The translations under genes and the position numbers were made by a program. The notes below the pieces were generated by a model. It saw only the letters and a program-made list of their open reading frames with translations. It did no database searches and had not been told where the DNA came from. A DNA stretch of 64,000 nucleotides. Origin: Ktedonospora formicarum (GTDB lineage: Bacteria; Chloroflexota; Ktedonobacteria; Ktedonobacterales; Ktedonobacteraceae). How positions within the stretch are numbered: position 1 is the first letter of the stretch; each line of letters starts with the position of its first letter. Below, piece after piece: positions 62,746 to 64,000 of the stretch. The stretch spans positions 3,253,721 through 3,317,720 of the forward strand of contig NZ_BNJF01000001.1 of NCBI RefSeq assembly GCF_016587355.1, written 5' to 3'.

Positions 62746-64000
62746 TTACGCTTGAGCTGTTGCCAGGCGGTCTTGCTCGTCTGTGTCTAGTGCGGCCTGA
62801 ATATCCCTACCCATCCATTTCGCTCCCAGCACGCCAACCAGACCCGCCAGGATCAATGCGGGTATGCAGGTATAGAGGAGCGCGGCTCCCAGTTCATGGC
62901 CTGCCATGCTCTGACGGTAATGCTGTCCGCCGGTGGGGTCGAAGTTGGTTGCGAGTATACCTACAAGCGTAGGTGCGAAGGCGTCACCTAGTAGATGCCC
63001 GATGAGGAGTGAGAGAGCCAGGGCCGTAGAGCGTAAACGCGCGGGGACCACATCTTGCATTGCAGCTGTGCTTGGACCAGTATAGATGGTGAGCAGAAAG
63101 GCGGTGATGATGAAGAAGACCGTGAATAGTGGGACACTATCGGCCAGGATGGCGAAGAAGTAAGCAGGGATGCAGAGGAGAAAGCCAATGCCGCAGACAA
63201 GGACGCGGGCCCCCGCATGACGGCGATTGAGTATATCCGATGCATAGCCTCCTATCAGTGTTCCCCCAATACCCGCGATGACGATGATACCACCAGAATA
63301 GATGCCTGCTAGGCCAGAGGAGAAGTGGAATGTATCCTTCTGCTGCAGATAGATTGAGAGAAAATTGGTGTTGACGCCAAGCACGAAAAAGGCAAATATC
63401 TGCATGATAATCAACACTACCAGCGTACGAATGCGCATCAGAACGGAACAGCACTTCCAGAGATCTTGAGTGCCCTGGAGAAGGGAGGTGCGCCAATCTT
63501 GCGCCTTCTCTGTCGTTGGTTCTGTGAGGGCTGGAGAGGGTTGCGGCGGTTCTGGCAAGATCTCGCTACGGCCGGCTTGTAGGGCCATTTCCTCTTCATC
63601 GGCCTCGTTGCGGCGTGGCTCACGCACGCGCCAGACGAGATACGCCAGGGCTAGTCCAGGGATACCAGTGAAGACGAAGGCTAGCCTCCAACCGCCAAAG
63701 AAGAGACCCGCGACGACTCCACCAATTCCCAGTCCGATCAGGATGCCAAAGAGTTGCGCAGTGCTCCAGCTACTCATAGTACGTGAGCGTTGGGAGCGGC
63801 TATAATAGTCACTCAGGAGGGCCGTTCCGGCTGGGAAGTAGCCGGCTTCGCCAACCCCTAGTAGCATACGCGCCAGGAAGAGCGTTGTGAAGTTCGTGGC
63901 GAGCGCTGTCAGTGCAGTGGCAATGCTCCAGACGGCGACGCAGAGGGCCACGACGTTTTTGCGCTTCACCTTATCCGCCCAGTAGCCAACAGGCATGGCG
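62746..64000 (-). CDS. Major facilitator superfamily transporter, N terminus beyond window
   Basis: At least 416 aa. The reading frame runs off the right edge. The first visible residues, PVGYWADKVKRKNVVAL, are the conserved loop between helices 2 and 3, so one or two helices and the start lie outside. Helix 4 to 5 features such as FLARMLLGVGEAGYFPAGTALLSDY suit the anion:cation symporter or hexuronate-like branches. A charged central loop (about 50 residues) separates two bundles. The substrate is unknown. A 20-bp terminator follows. Confidence 0.9.
   Translation of the reverse strand, partial: AMPVGYWADKVKRKNVVALCVAVWSIATALTALATNFTTLFLARMLLGVGEAGYFPAGTALLSDYYSRSQRSRTMSSWSTAQLFGILIGLGIGGVVAGLFFGGWRLAFVFTGIPGLALAYLVWRVREPRRNEADEEEMALQAGRSEILPEPPQPSPALTEPTTEKAQDWRTSLLQGTQDLWKCCSVLMRIRTLVVLIIMQIFAFFVLGVNTNFLSIYLQQKDTFHFSSGLAGIYSGGIIVIAGIGGTLIGGYASDILNRRHAGARVLVCGIGFLLCIPAYFFAILADSVPLFTVFFIITAFLLTIYTGPSTAAMQDVVPARLRSTALALSLLIGHLLGDAFAPTLVGILATNFDPTGGQHYRQSMAGHELGAALLYTCIPALILAGLVGVLGAKWMGRDIQAALDTDEQDRLATAQA

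Overview
The window looks like a chromosomal segment of a filamentous, soil-type member of the Chloroflexota, most likely class Ktedonobacteria. This is inferred from the gene set and was not computed: large receptor-like Ser/Thr kinases carrying zinc ribbons and substrate-binding-protein domains, several ECF sigma/anti-sigma pairs with Pro/Thr-rich tails, a PP2C phosphatase fused to an exported domain, and a partial complex I cluster. Base composition is close to 50 percent GC and strong Shine-Dalgarno boxes precede most starts, some of which are GTG or TTG. Many genes are followed by very long perfect hairpins of 20 to 28 bp.

Layout. 0-9 kb (+ strand): the tail of a histidine kinase, a GAF histidine kinase with a degenerate ATPase domain, two small unknown proteins, then two paralogous receptor kinases (zinc ribbon, kinase, one membrane segment, periplasmic-binding-protein-like sensor). 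The first receptor kinase is broken by a single-base frameshift. 9-14 kb (- strand): a ygg/ylm-type housekeeping cluster (YggS, DUF6391-like, YggT, YggU), a TPR protein, PgeF and an LCP-family cell-wall enzyme. 14-17 kb (+): an M24 peptidase and a DnaJ-type zinc-cluster protein without a J domain. 17-20 kb (-): an overlapping sigma, anti-sigma and membrane glycosyltransferase-like operon. 20-25 kb: hisS and gyrA, the latter with a repeated acidic tail. 25-31 kb: a small CvpA-like membrane protein, a double bacterial-PH plus PASTA protein, an RNA methyltransferase and a bactofilin-like membrane protein. 30-34 kb (-): two more ECF sigma operons.

33.7-34.8 kb is a scar: a Uma2-family pseudogene and a decayed tyrosine recombinase end 23 bases from the 3' end of tRNA-Leu(UAA). 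35-42 kb: mnmG, a two-component pair, endonuclease V, a methyltransferase, a zinc alcohol dehydrogenase and the stub of a short-chain dehydrogenase. 42-51 kb: a sodium:solute symporter with a small membrane partner, pyruvate phosphate dikinase, a HEPN-domain protein, a YflT-like stress protein, a conserved unknown, 3-methyladenine glycosylase I and a Gln/Met-rich repeat membrane protein. 51.7-56.3 kb (-): nuoA, nuoC, a small unknown, nuoD and nuoH, with nuoB absent from its usual place. 56-64 kb (-): the PP2C phosphatase, a TPR Ser/Thr kinase, hisD and a truncated MFS transporter at the window edge.

The strongest candidate for an under-described system is the phospho-signalling set: two solute-sensing receptor kinases near 3-9 kb, and a phosphatase plus kinase near 56-61 kb. 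Both receptor kinases and the phosphatase carry the same type of zinc ribbon. A second theme is a dispersed set of intergenic palindromic elements sharing a GCGAAAACC-type end.
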